From Pseudomonas lopnurensis (lineage in GTDB: Bacteria > Pseudomonadota > Gammaproteobacteria > Pseudomonadales > Pseudomonadaceae), in contig NZ_JADDIX010000099.1 of NCBI RefSeq assembly GCF_015070855.1, positions 16,997-80,996 of the forward strand: a DNA stretch of 64,000 bases. The letters run 5' to 3'. A program made the translations under genes and the position numbers. Of the stretch, positions 48,037 through 56,258 are shown piece after piece (the first letter of the stretch is position 1; each line of letters starts with the position of its first letter). The notes below the pieces were generated by a model, which worked only from the letters and a program-made list of their open reading frames with translations, was not told the DNA's origin and made no database searches.

Positions 48037-49077
48037 TCAGCGCGAGTGCAGCCGCATGAGCGGCTGCGCGTTGCGCCGGCCAGCCAGGCGTTTGCCGAGG
48101 TGAATGAAGGGTTGCTCGACGAGGCGGCGGCACAACTGCGCGGCAGCCAGTGCCAGCAGCGTGCCGAGTACTGCGCCGAGCAGGGCGTTGGTGCCACCGG
48201 CGAGGTCCAGGCCGGCTGTCAGTCTGTGCACCGCCGGCTGCAGCGTGGGCAGCAGCAGATAGAGCGAGTAGCTGATGCCGCCGAGCCAGATCAGCAATGG
48301 GCTGCTCAGCGGCAACCGGCTGCTCAGCAGCAGGAACCCGCCGATGGCCAGGACGTAGGTGAACAGATAGCGCGACCCGCTCTCGCCCGGCTCCAGGCCG
48401 CTGGCCCAGCCCGCGAGGAAGATCACCGGCAGTACCAGCCCGTAGAAGCGCAGCGTATGCCGCGCATATTCCCTTGCCCGTCGGCGGGCATAGCTGCTGT
48501 CTTCATGCTGCGCCTCGTGCCACACCGAGGCGAAGAACATCAACGACAGCACCAGTGGCAGCGTCACCGGCAGGCTCATCGCGAACAGGTATCGGGCCAG
48601 CGCCAGCAGCAGGGCGAGCGCGAGCAGCAGCAGGGCGCAGCCGGAGCGCAGGCTCACGCTCTGCAGCAGCCCGCTCCACTGAAACCCCAGGCACAGCAGG
48701 TAGAACACCAGCACCACAGGCAACGGTCCGCAAGCCCCGAGCACCTCGAACGGAGGGCTGGCGACGGTCGCCGTGGCGTCTGCGAACAATCCGGCGGACG
48801 CGGGCCCGAGCACGGCGACAACGAGCAGCGTCGCCACGGCACCGGCCGGAAACAGGCGCAGGCAGCGGCGCGTGACGAAATGGCGTGCGTCGGCCCGCAG
48901 GCTCGCCGGCACCACGAAACCGCTGATCAGCACGAACCAGAGCATGCCCAGCAGTCCCGGGTCCAGCGCGTGCTGCAGCAGCCAGGGCTGGCCGAGCAGC
49001 GGCACGAACAGGGCCTGGAAAACCACCAGCATCACTGCGCTGCCGCGCAGCGCGTCGATATGCGCCAAGCGTTCCAT
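48037..49077 (-). CDS. Acyltransferase 3 family membrane protein, second
   Basis: A 346-residue polytopic membrane protein: ERLAHIDALRGSAVMLVVFQALF at the start, FVLISGFVVPASLRAD in place of the usual FFVLSGFL, RLFPAGAVATLL and late WLGGISYSLYLLLPTLQ. In the first helix the normal catalytic histidine position reads VFQALF, i.e. glutamine where the family has histidine, which raises the question whether it is an active acyltransferase. It is placed between two GT4 genes. Confidence 0.82.
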   Translation of the reverse strand: MERLAHIDALRGSAVMLVVFQALFVPLLGQPWLLQHALDPGLLGMLWFVLISGFVVPASLRADARHFVTRRCLRLFPAGAVATLLVVAVLGPASAGLFADATATVASPPFEVLGACGPLPVVLVFYLLCLGFQWSGLLQSVSLRSGCALLLLALALLLALARYLFAMSLPVTLPLVLSLMFFASVWHEAQHEDSSYARRRAREYARHTLRFYGLVLPVIFLAGWASGLEPGESGSRYLFTYVLAIGGFLLLSSRLPLSSPLLIWLGGISYSLYLLLPTLQPAVHRLTAGLDLAGGTNALLGAVLGTLLALAAAQLCRRLVEQPFIHLGKRLAGRRNAQPLMRLHSR

Positions 49078-49138
49078 GGGTCGCCTCGATAGATGTGGGA
49101 TGAGACCGGAAGGTCGTCGTGCCGACTCGCTGGCGACC

Positions 49139-50245
49139 CTAGGGACGATCGGAGGACCAGGCTGCGAGCCGCGGCTGGCCGCTCTTGCCGATCAGGGCCC
49201 GGTCGATCAGCTGCGAAACGCCCTGGGCCGAACGTTTCCATGAATAGCGCTCGACGTTCGCCAGCCCCAGGGTGCGCAGGTCGTTGCGCAGGGTGGCGTC
49301 CTGCAGCACGCGGCCCATGCAGCGGGCGATGTCCTCGACGCTCAGCGGCTCGAAATACAGCACGCTATCGCCGAGCACTTCGGGAATCGACGCCGTGCGT
49401 GCGGCGATCACCGGGCAGCCGCAGGCCTGGGCTTCCAGCGGCGGTATGCCGAAGCCTTCGTACAGCGAGGGAAAAACGAATGCCGTGGCGCCCTGGTATT
49501 CCTCCACCAGTTCCTCGTCGCTGAGGCGGCCGAGCATGCGTACACGCTGGTTGCCGTTGACGCTGTAATCGGAGCCCGAGAACACCGAGTGCGAGTCGCC
49601 GACGATGCGCAGTTCGATGTCGTCGAACCCCTCGAGGCTGAGAAACGCCGCTACCATGCGCGCGAAGTTCTTGTGCGCGTTGGGCGAGGAAACGGCCAGC
49701 AGATAGCGCGTGGCGTGGCTTTTGCGGTCGTTGGCATAGAACGGGCGAAACGTTGGCGCGACCGCATTGGGGATCACGCAGATGTTCTCGCTCGGGTAGC
49801 CGTAGTGGTGCGAGATTTCCCTGCGGGAGAAATCGCTGACCGTGATCAAGGCCTTGATGCGCTTGAGCAGCAGGGGCGTGATGGCTTTGTAGAGGCTGCG
49901 AAAGACGCGCGAGTAGCTTTCCGGATGGCGTACGTAGGTGATGTCGTGGTGAGTGGCGATCTGGTTGCGATACAGCAGTGGTGCGGTGTTGCACAACGAG
50001 AGCAGTGGCGGATTGCCGTTGCGCGCCAGCCACAGCGGTAGGTCCAGTTGTTCCCAGAGATGGCCGCCGTTGCGGCCGATGCGGCGAACCTGCAGCCGGT
50101 CGGCGCTTTCGCGCATGCGGATGGCATGCGGTGCGACGAACACCAGGTCCTTGCGCAGGGTCCCGAGTTCCAGGCAGACCTGCTCGGCGAAGCGTTGCAC
50201 GCCGCGGGTTTCCTGGGTGAGGAAACGTGCGTTGATGACGATCAT
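49139..50245 (-). CDS. Glycosyltransferase family 4 (mannosyltransferase-like)
   Basis: A 368-residue GT-B enzyme: IVINARFLTQETRGVQRFAEQVC, THHDITYVRHPESYS, ALITVSDFSRREISHHYGYP, VIPNAVAPTFRP and the E-x7-E segment LYEGFGIPPLEAQACGCPVIAA. This matches WbdA/mannosyl-transferase-like enzymes. The start at 50245 follows GGGAGAACATCG; a longer frame adds nine residues. It lies just downstream of a large non-coding gap (50246-50946), so it may have a separate promoter. Confidence 0.88.
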   Translation of the reverse strand: MIVINARFLTQETRGVQRFAEQVCLELGTLRKDLVFVAPHAIRMRESADRLQVRRIGRNGGHLWEQLDLPLWLARNGNPPLLSLCNTAPLLYRNQIATHHDITYVRHPESYSRVFRSLYKAITPLLLKRIKALITVSDFSRREISHHYGYPSENICVIPNAVAPTFRPFYANDRKSHATRYLLAVSSPNAHKNFARMVAAFLSLEGFDDIELRIVGDSHSVFSGSDYSVNGNQRVRMLGRLSDEELVEEYQGATAFVFPSLYEGFGIPPLEAQACGCPVIAARTASIPEVLGDSVLYFEPLSVEDIARCMGRVLQDATLRNDLRTLGLANVERYSWKRSAQGVSQLIDRALIGKSGQPRLAAWSSDRP

Positions 50246-50946
50246 TGTCGATGTTCTCCCTTGGTGAGGCATGGGCGGTCTGGGGCTTGGCCCAGGCGTG
50301 TCGAGTGAAAGTCTCGGTTTCAGCGCGTTGTCGAGTGGCCTGATGGCGCGGGTTTCGGCCCCCCGGCCGAGTCACTGTCCCTTTGCTCCGGATCGCCGGC
50401 CGGCGCGAAAGAGAAAGTAACCAGAAAGCACGCCCGACATCCGGCCCCCGCTACGCCGGGGTTCCCTCGCTCCGGTGCCGCTCCGGGCGCCGTCACGAAG
50501 GGACGTGCCTACCTCGGTGGTCCGTCCTTCGTTCCTTGTTCGGCGTCCTGCCTCGTATCACCCTGCGCGGCAGCACCAAACGCCCCTGCAGGAGGGGGAA
50601 TGGAATCGTTGTGTAGGGGTGAGCCGCAGGGATGCGGCGGAAGGACTCGGCGTTCATGCTTAAAGAGCCAGGGATGGCCCTGTAAGCCGCCCCCCGGAGC
50701 GGCGATGGAGCGAAACGGAGCGTAGTGGAGTAACAGCAGCACGGCCCGAAGGGCGAGCGAAGCGAGTAACGAACCCCGGCGCAGCCGGAGCGGATGCAGG
50801 GGCAAGACCTCTTGGTTCCTTTTGGCCGGCCATCCGGACGATTGCCAAAAGGGCCTCGCCCAGCAGGGCGAAACCAAGCCATCAAGCGACTCGCTAATGG
50901 CTTTGAAAATCAAACATCCAACCAGCAGCATCAACCCCAATTCCCA
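50246..50946. repeat. Large intergenic element in the polysaccharide locus
   Basis: These 700 bp have no convincing gene though short open frames run through both strands. The stretch 50380-50900 contains GAAAGTAACCAGAAAGC, TCACGAAGGGACGTGCC, GCGAAACGGAGCGTAGTGG and GGGCGAGCGAAGCGAGTAAC, and ends near GCCTCGCCCAGCAGGGCGAAACC. This looks like the long dispersed intergenic repeats of Pseudomonas. It interrupts an otherwise tightly packed locus. Confidence 0.55.
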
Positions 50947-52287
50947 TCAACGCTCCTCAAGCTCCACCCCCGCCGCTCCCCGTTGCTCGGCCGGCACCGG
51001 CCGCATGCTGACGATCTTGGGAAAGCCGTCGAGCTTCACCGTCACGCTACAGGCGCCGCCGCTGGCCGGGCACGTCCAGCGAGTATCGGTGGTAACCCGC
51101 CCGTGCCGGGGCTGTGCGGTATCGATCAGCGCAAGCCGGCCAGCCCCGCTCTCGGACTGCAACTCGATCGAACGCGGTTTGCCGGCGCTCCAGGCCACCA
51201 GCAGGTCGTCATCGCCACGGGCGAAACGCAGCAGCACCACATCCGCGGCGGCATGCTCGACACGCCCGCGAAACGCATACTGGCTGACGATCTCGCTGAT
51301 GGCCGCGAGTACCGGGTAGGCCGGCTTCTGTGTGAAGTCCTGGCGGACCAGGCCGAAGTTGTGTTCGCGTTCGCGCGGGTCGGTGCCGTCGTTCCTGAAG
51401 TCGTACCACCACATGCCCTTGATGTTGGGCAGCGTCCTGGCCAGGAAGAAGCTGCGTGCCAGGTAGGCCGCCTGCAGGGTCTCGTCGATGCCGCAGGCGC
51501 CTTGGTGCGACGGCCAGGCCATTTCCGTCAGGTAGAGCGGCACCGGCCGCCCGGCGGCGCGGGTCAGCGTCTTGTCGACTTCGGCCATCCACTCGATCCA
51601 GGCTTCCGGTGTGTTATGTCGCCAGCCCCGGCAGTGCACGTAGGGGTGCAGGGACAGGCCATCCAGCGACTGCATGACGCCATTTTCCAGGAGGCGCAGG
51701 GCGAAGCCCGATTCGATGCCCTGGGTGGTCACGGCCCCGGCGAGCACCTTGGCGTCCGGGTCGCGCTGGCGGATGATGCCCGCCGCATCGGCGATCAGGC
51801 GGGCATAATCCTGGGTGAACTGTGGGTCGTGCGGGTCTTCCACGTCCCACTCGTTCCAGACCTCGTAGTACGCCACCTGGCCCTTGAAGGTGTTGGCGAT
51901 GAAGTCGACGTAGCGGTTGAAGGCCACCCTGACCGGCTCGCTGCGCGGCTTCTCGCCCTTGCCGTGGTGCAGGTTGCCGTAGCCGAGGATGAACTGGGTG
52001 TTCAGGCCATGCCTGGCGGTTTCCTTCAGATAGCGCGGCCAGGACGGGTCGACCTTCAGCCGGTCGCGTTGGCGCTCGACATAGGCCCAGTGGGCATCGG
52101 TGCGCACGGAGGTGATGCCGGCATCGCGCATCATCGCGTAGGCGCGACCGCTGGGGTCGCCCTTGTGCAGTTCGTGGGCGCAGACGCCGACGGTGAAGGG
52201 TTCCTCGAGAGGCTGGGCCTGGCCATCCAGGGCCAGCCCGAACAGCCCGCCGAGCAGCGCTGCGTGCAGGGTAAAACGTATCGTCAT
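50947..52287 (-). CDS. PslG-like secreted glycoside hydrolase
   Basis: A 446-residue protein with a signal peptide (MTIRFTLHAALLGGLFGLALDGQAQ) and a TIM-barrel glycosidase domain. The acid/base glutamate is Glu146 in YYEVWNEWDVEDPHD and the nucleophile is Glu255 in LYLTEMAWPSHQG; GLSLHPYVHCR and WWYDFRNDG line the barrel. A small beta-rich C-terminal domain follows. Order and motifs fit the GH39-like PslG endoglycosidase of the Psl exopolysaccharide. Such enzymes trim or release polymer in the periplasm. Another ATG lies three codons upstream, at 52296. Confidence 0.85.
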   Translation of the reverse strand: MTIRFTLHAALLGGLFGLALDGQAQPLEEPFTVGVCAHELHKGDPSGRAYAMMRDAGITSVRTDAHWAYVERQRDRLKVDPSWPRYLKETARHGLNTQFILGYGNLHHGKGEKPRSEPVRVAFNRYVDFIANTFKGQVAYYEVWNEWDVEDPHDPQFTQDYARLIADAAGIIRQRDPDAKVLAGAVTTQGIESGFALRLLENGVMQSLDGLSLHPYVHCRGWRHNTPEAWIEWMAEVDKTLTRAAGRPVPLYLTEMAWPSHQGACGIDETLQAAYLARSFFLARTLPNIKGMWWYDFRNDGTDPREREHNFGLVRQDFTQKPAYPVLAAISEIVSQYAFRGRVEHAAADVVLLRFARGDDDLLVAWSAGKPRSIELQSESGAGRLALIDTAQPRHGRVTTDTRWTCPASGGACSVTVKLDGFPKIVSMRPVPAEQRGAAGVELEER

Positions 52288-52312
52288 GTGAACCATCCGT
52301 GACTGTTCGTTC

Positions 52313-53611
52313 TCAGTTCAGGCGCTGCAGTTCGGGAAGTCGCTGCGCCGCCAGAATGCCGGCCGGCGCCCGTGCCGGTGTCAGCACATGGGAAATGGCC
52401 AGGCCGAGGAACAGCGTGGCGGTCGTCACCTCCAGGACATCGGTGGCCCAGGCCACCAGGCAGATGCAGAAGACGATGGGCAGCAGCGCGTTGCGCAGAC
52501 GCGGACCACGCTCATGCAGGCGCAGCAGCAGCGGAAATGCCAGCAGGTACAGCAGCACGCCGAATACGCCGAGCATTCCCCAGAGATACAGCGCGGTGTT
52601 GTCGGCGATGTTCAGCAGCGCCAGGCCCGGCACCGGGTAGACCTGGCCGGCGCTGCCCACCGCACCGAAGCCGGCGCCCCACCAGCCCCAGCCTTCGCCG
52701 GTGATCACTGCGATGAAGTTCGGCCAGCTGTTGATCAGCCGGTCGGCGAAGGACGCCAGCAGCGTGCCGTTGTTGGCCGCGTTGGCATCCAGGCTCAGCA
52801 CCAGGCTGGTGGCCGGCAGCAGCAGGCCGATCAGCACCGCGACGAGAAACGCCGAGGCGCTGGCGAAGCGGTACGCCGTGACGATCAACATCAGCAGGGT
52901 CAGCACATAGGCCGCCGCGGTGGATTTGTTGGTGGTCAGCACGATGGCGATCAGCGCCGCCACGTACAGCGCCAGCCTGAGCGGTCGCGAGCGGATGAAG
53001 GCGGCGAGGAACAGGCTGTAGACCGCGATCATCACCGACAGGGCGGTGGACATGCGGGCGAAGCCGCCGATGCGGTCGATGTCGTCGAACGTCCAGGAAC
53101 GGTTGGCGCTCAGCTCCACCTCGCCGACCATGTAGCTGTAGCCCTTCCACGGCACGCTGGTGAGCAGGTCGAGGGCGATACCGACGAAGGACGCGAGCAG
53201 GCAGAAACCGATGACCCTGCGTAGCAGGGGCAGGCGCAGTTCCAGATGGCGGCCGCAGATCAGGCCGAACAACAGCGGAATGTAGATGAACAGGCTGAAG
53301 CCGATGTTGCGCAGGTCCGCGCCGTGCATCAGCGCCAGCTGGCTGGAGGTGACCAGCCCGAGCAGCACCAGCCAGAACAGCGGCCAGCCACGGTAGCGCA
53401 GCAATTCCAGGCTCAGCGCGGCGAGACAGGCGACTTTCGGCAGGTACAGCAGCCAGGAGATGCCCAGCATGTCGAAGTAGTAGCGCAGCGCGCCGGAGAA
53501 GGTCTCAGTCAGCAGCAGCGAGGCGACGACCAGCGTCAGCAGCGTCGGCTTGTCGAATTCCAACGGGTTCGAGTCGCGGCGTCGCGGGGTGATCAGCAGG
53601 CTCTGGTTCAT
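52313..53611 (-). CDS. O-antigen polymerase/ligase-like membrane protein (Wzy-type)
   Basis: A 432-residue polytopic protein with about eleven hydrophobic segments and a large extracytosolic loop (TSVPWKGYSYMVGEVELSANRSWTFDDIDRIGG). It shows the NTALYLWGMLGVFGVLLYLLAF segment and IITGEGWGWWGAGFGAVGS-like loop typical of the Wzy/WaaL superfamily. It should polymerise lipid-linked repeat units in the periplasm. Its start lies inside the preceding GT4 frame; the two overlap by 107 bp. Confidence 0.8.
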   Translation of the reverse strand: MNQSLLITPRRRDSNPLEFDKPTLLTLVVASLLLTETFSGALRYYFDMLGISWLLYLPKVACLAALSLELLRYRGWPLFWLVLLGLVTSSQLALMHGADLRNIGFSLFIYIPLLFGLICGRHLELRLPLLRRVIGFCLLASFVGIALDLLTSVPWKGYSYMVGEVELSANRSWTFDDIDRIGGFARMSTALSVMIAVYSLFLAAFIRSRPLRLALYVAALIAIVLTTNKSTAAAYVLTLLMLIVTAYRFASASAFLVAVLIGLLLPATSLVLSLDANAANNGTLLASFADRLINSWPNFIAVITGEGWGWWGAGFGAVGSAGQVYPVPGLALLNIADNTALYLWGMLGVFGVLLYLLAFPLLLRLHERGPRLRNALLPIVFCICLVAWATDVLEVTTATLFLGLAISHVLTPARAPAGILAAQRLPELQRLN

Positions 53612-54815
53612 GGTGGGTTCTCGTTCCCTGAAGAGTCTCGCGCAGGATGGCCTGGTACTGGTCCAGCATGCGTTCCATATCCAGCATCGGCAGGACGCTG
53701 GCACGGGCCTGGCTGGCCAGCTTCTGGCGCAAGGCGCCATCGATGTATAGCCAGAGCATGGCGGTGCCGAGCGAATCCGGATCGTCCGGCGAACAGAGCA
53801 GGCCATTGAATTCGTCGCGGATGATCTCCGGCAGCCCGCCCATGTTGGTGGCGATGACCGGCAGGTGGTTGGCGCAGCCTTCGACGGCCACCAGGCCGAA
53901 CGGCTCGGCCCAGCGCGAGGGCACCACCAGCACGTCGATGCTGCGCATGAATCGGTCGGTGTCGCAGTAGCCGAGGAAGCTGACCTTGGCCGGGTCGGCC
54001 ATGGCCTTGAGCTCGGCCTCATAGTCCAGCTTGCCGCGCCCGGCGATGTCCAGCCGCGCGTCTATCCCCAGCCGTTGGAATTGCTCGATCAGCCAGCCGA
54101 CGCCCTTGTTCTCGGAAAGCGTGCCGATGTAGCCGAAACGCAGCGGGAAGTTGCTGCGCTTCTTCGGCGTGTCGTCCTGGGCGGGATTCGCCGGCGTGCA
54201 GTTGTGCACCACGTGCTGGCGGGCACGGGCGAAATAGCCCTGGTCGACGAGGCGCTCGAGCACGAAACGGCTGACACCGATCACCGCCGACACCTGCGCC
54301 GAGGCGGCGGCATGGCCGAGGCGCAGGGCCGAGCACAGGCCGCACTGGCGCTGGCAGCTCTTGCCGTGGTTGTACATGGTGTCCTTCGGGCAGAGCAGGT
54401 ACAGGTCATGCAACACCTGGACGATGGGCAGGCCGGCGGCGCTGACTTCGTCCCAGGTGGAAATCGACCAGCCGGTGAGGTTGTTGCCGACCACGATGTC
54501 CGGTTTTTCGCGGGCGATCACTTCGCGCACGTAGCGGCGCATGCCGGCGTTGTAGCGGTCGCGGTAATGCCAGACGAGTCGGGCGAGGCGCGGCGGGCGC
54601 TGCTGGGTGTAATGCCAGTAGCCGTTTTCCAGTCCGGCGCGGTAGACCGGTACACCGTCCTGAATCTGCAGGTGCAGGCCCGCTTCCGGTCCCGTGGCCA
54701 GTACCACCACCTTGCACCCGCGGCGTTGCAGCCCCTCGACCAACCGGCGAAGGATGACTTCCGCGCCACCGCCGATATGCGGGGCGTAGAACGCATTGAG
54801 GAATAGGATCTTCAT
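53505..54815 (-). CDS. Glycosyltransferase family 4
   Basis: A 436-residue GT-B enzyme: MKILFLNAFYAPHIGGGAEVILRRLVEGL, VGNNLTGWSIS, FPLRFGYIGTLSENKGVGWLIEQF and the E-x7-E motif WAEPFGLVAVEGCANHLPVIATNMGG. A cysteine-rich patch (KSCQRQCGLCSALRLG) before the linker is seen in some capsule transferases. The last 35 residues (GTRTHHEPEPADHP onward) overlap the next gene's frame and look unlike a transferase end, so a frameshift or natural overlap is possible. Confidence 0.85.
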   Translation of the reverse strand: MKILFLNAFYAPHIGGGAEVILRRLVEGLQRRGCKVVVLATGPEAGLHLQIQDGVPVYRAGLENGYWHYTQQRPPRLARLVWHYRDRYNAGMRRYVREVIAREKPDIVVGNNLTGWSISTWDEVSAAGLPIVQVLHDLYLLCPKDTMYNHGKSCQRQCGLCSALRLGHAAASAQVSAVIGVSRFVLERLVDQGYFARARQHVVHNCTPANPAQDDTPKKRSNFPLRFGYIGTLSENKGVGWLIEQFQRLGIDARLDIAGRGKLDYEAELKAMADPAKVSFLGYCDTDRFMRSIDVLVVPSRWAEPFGLVAVEGCANHLPVIATNMGGLPEIIRDEFNGLLCSPDDPDSLGTAMLWLYIDGALRQKLASQARASVLPMLDMERMLDQYQAILRETLQGTRTHHEPEPADHPATPRLEPVGIRQADAADAGRRLAAAD

Positions 54816-54878
54816 CGTTTGACTCGCTGTTTGAGCCTTTCGGAGAGCTCTGGAGCGTTTGTCGGTGCTCCGCTTGGG

Positions 54879-55388
54879 TCAGGCGAAGCAGTGGAGATAG
54901 CGGGTCGGCACCCGGACCTTCTGCTCGCGCTGCAACAGGTTGAGCAGGATGACCGAGCGCTCCTCGCCGTCGCTGCTGACGAAGATGGCCTCGATATCGC
55001 TGAAGCTGCCGCCGCTTATCTGTACCCGCTCGCCGGGCTTGAACGCCGCGGCCGGCGTGCCTTGGGGCTGCGCGAGGCGACGGCGCAGCTGCTCGATCAG
55101 TTCGTCCTGTACCGGTATCGGCTGGCCACCGAAGGTGACCACGCGGCTGACGCCGCGTGTCGAACGGATCGGATACCAGTTGTCCTGGACGCAATCGAGG
55201 CGGATGAACAGGTAGCCGGGGAACAGCGCTTCATCGGTCCTGGCATGCTGTCCGGGGCGTAACGGCGGATGGCTCTTGAGTGGCCGGTAGCATTCGAAGT
55301 GCTGGCGGCGCAGGTGCTCCTCGGCGCGGGCTTCCTGTCGTGGTTTGGTCTGGATCAGGTACCAGCGTGGCGCATTGTTCGGTGACAT
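54879..55388 (-). CDS. rfaH: RfaH-type transcription antiterminator (NusG paralogue)
   Basis: A 169-residue NusG-like protein closest to RfaH. The NGN domain is WYLIQTKPRQEARAEEHLRRQHFECYRP and LFPGYLFIRLD, with STRGVSRVVTFGGQPIPV; the C-terminal KOW part is FKPGERVQISGGSFSDIEAIFVSSDGEERSVILLNLL. E. coli RfaH has the same order (WYLLYCKRGQ, LFPNYLFVEFD, ATRGVSHFVRFG). RfaH is recruited at ops elements and lets polymerase transcribe long envelope-polysaccharide operons. The gene sits inside the locus whose leader carries an ops element, so the operon appears to feed its own antitermination. GGAGCGCC precedes the ATG. Confidence 0.9.
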   Translation of the reverse strand: MSPNNAPRWYLIQTKPRQEARAEEHLRRQHFECYRPLKSHPPLRPGQHARTDEALFPGYLFIRLDCVQDNWYPIRSTRGVSRVVTFGGQPIPVQDELIEQLRRRLAQPQGTPAAAFKPGERVQISGGSFSDIEAIFVSSDGEERSVILLNLLQREQKVRVPTRYLHCFA

Positions 55389-55405
55389 GAGGCGCTCCTT
55401 TCCCT

Positions 55406-55456
55406 AGGGTCTATTGACGCTGCAACACGGCTCGCGATGAAACATCAACAGACCCT
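55406..55456. repeat. AGGGTCTGTTGA hairpin element, copy 2
   Basis: Arms AGGGTCTATTGACG and CATCAACAGACCCT form an imperfect hairpin directly upstream of rfaH, in the wbqC-rfaH gap. Read on the minus strand it starts AGGGTCTGTTGATGTTTCA, like the copy at 43544. Confidence 0.75.
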
Positions 55457-55483
55457 TGTTGGCCTGCCGAGTCTGCATGGCGA

Positions 55484-56227
55484 TCACGCCGGGCTCAGTG
55501 TGGCTCTCTTCTCCTGGCCTTCCACCACGGAAAAGCGCTGGAGAAGTTCCTTGATCTCGTTGCGACTGTTGAACATCAACACGTCGATGATCGACAGCGA
55601 GGGCACGAATGGATGCTTGAACTGCGCATAGGTGATGTCGTCCATGCGCAGGAAGCGCAGCAACAGGCCCGCGGCGCGAAAGCGAGCGGGGCAATACAGC
55701 TCCAGGCCGCCGATGGGGTTGAGGTACAGCTCGCCGTCCATGCGGTGGACGATCTGGATGACCCGCTCCTGCATGTCCATCCTGGCCGGAAGCCCGAGGC
55801 TGGAGCCGCTGTAGATCGGCGTCTTGATGTCCAGGTAGGCGCAGAGGCTGCGAATCGAATGTTCGGTGAACAGCGCCAGGTTGCGCTCGGGGTGGTGCAG
55901 GATGCCGCGAAGCAGCGGCAGCACCTGATCGCGCTGCGGTGCCTTGGCGTAGCAGCGTTCGAGCATCTTCATCAGTATGTCGGCCTCCCGCTCGAAGTCG
56001 TCGCAGAGCCAGCGCCGATTGATGCATTCGGTCAGGTGGCCCTTCTTCAGCGGGAAGGTGATCAGCTTGGGCTGGCCATTGACCAGCACCCGGTTGCGGT
56101 TCATCCATGAGCCCTTCACGTATTGCAGGTCGTCGCCCAGCACGAAGACATCGCTACGGGCGATCAATTGAAAGTAGCCCAGATATGGGAAGAGGTAGGG
56201 CTGCATCATCGCGACGGTTCTGAGCAC
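55484..56227 (-). CDS. WbqC-like family protein
   Basis: A 247-residue protein opening RTVAMMQPYLFPYLGYFQLIARSDVFVLGDDLQYVKGSWMNRNRVLVNG, the classic start of WbqC-family proteins, with ITFPLKKGHLTECINRR after it. WbqC-family members occur in O-antigen loci and are thought to act in sugar or amino-sugar modification; the reaction is not established. A GTG at 56227 with AGGAG seven bases before it is the start that keeps the family N-terminus; the longer frame is rejected. Confidence 0.85.
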   Translation of the reverse strand: MLRTVAMMQPYLFPYLGYFQLIARSDVFVLGDDLQYVKGSWMNRNRVLVNGQPKLITFPLKKGHLTECINRRWLCDDFEREADILMKMLERCYAKAPQRDQVLPLLRGILHHPERNLALFTEHSIRSLCAYLDIKTPIYSGSSLGLPARMDMQERVIQIVHRMDGELYLNPIGGLELYCPARFRAAGLLLRFLRMDDITYAQFKHPFVPSLSIIDVLMFNSRNEIKELLQRFSVVEGQEKRATLSPA

Positions 56228-56258
56228 GGCACATCTCCTTGGCGGGTGGTTCCTTGAT

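Noticed and set aside
50509..50940. Open frames in the 700-bp gap of the polysaccharide locus
   Set aside because: Frames are open on both strands, as expected for GC-rich repeat sequence, and none starts at a convincing ribosome-binding site.
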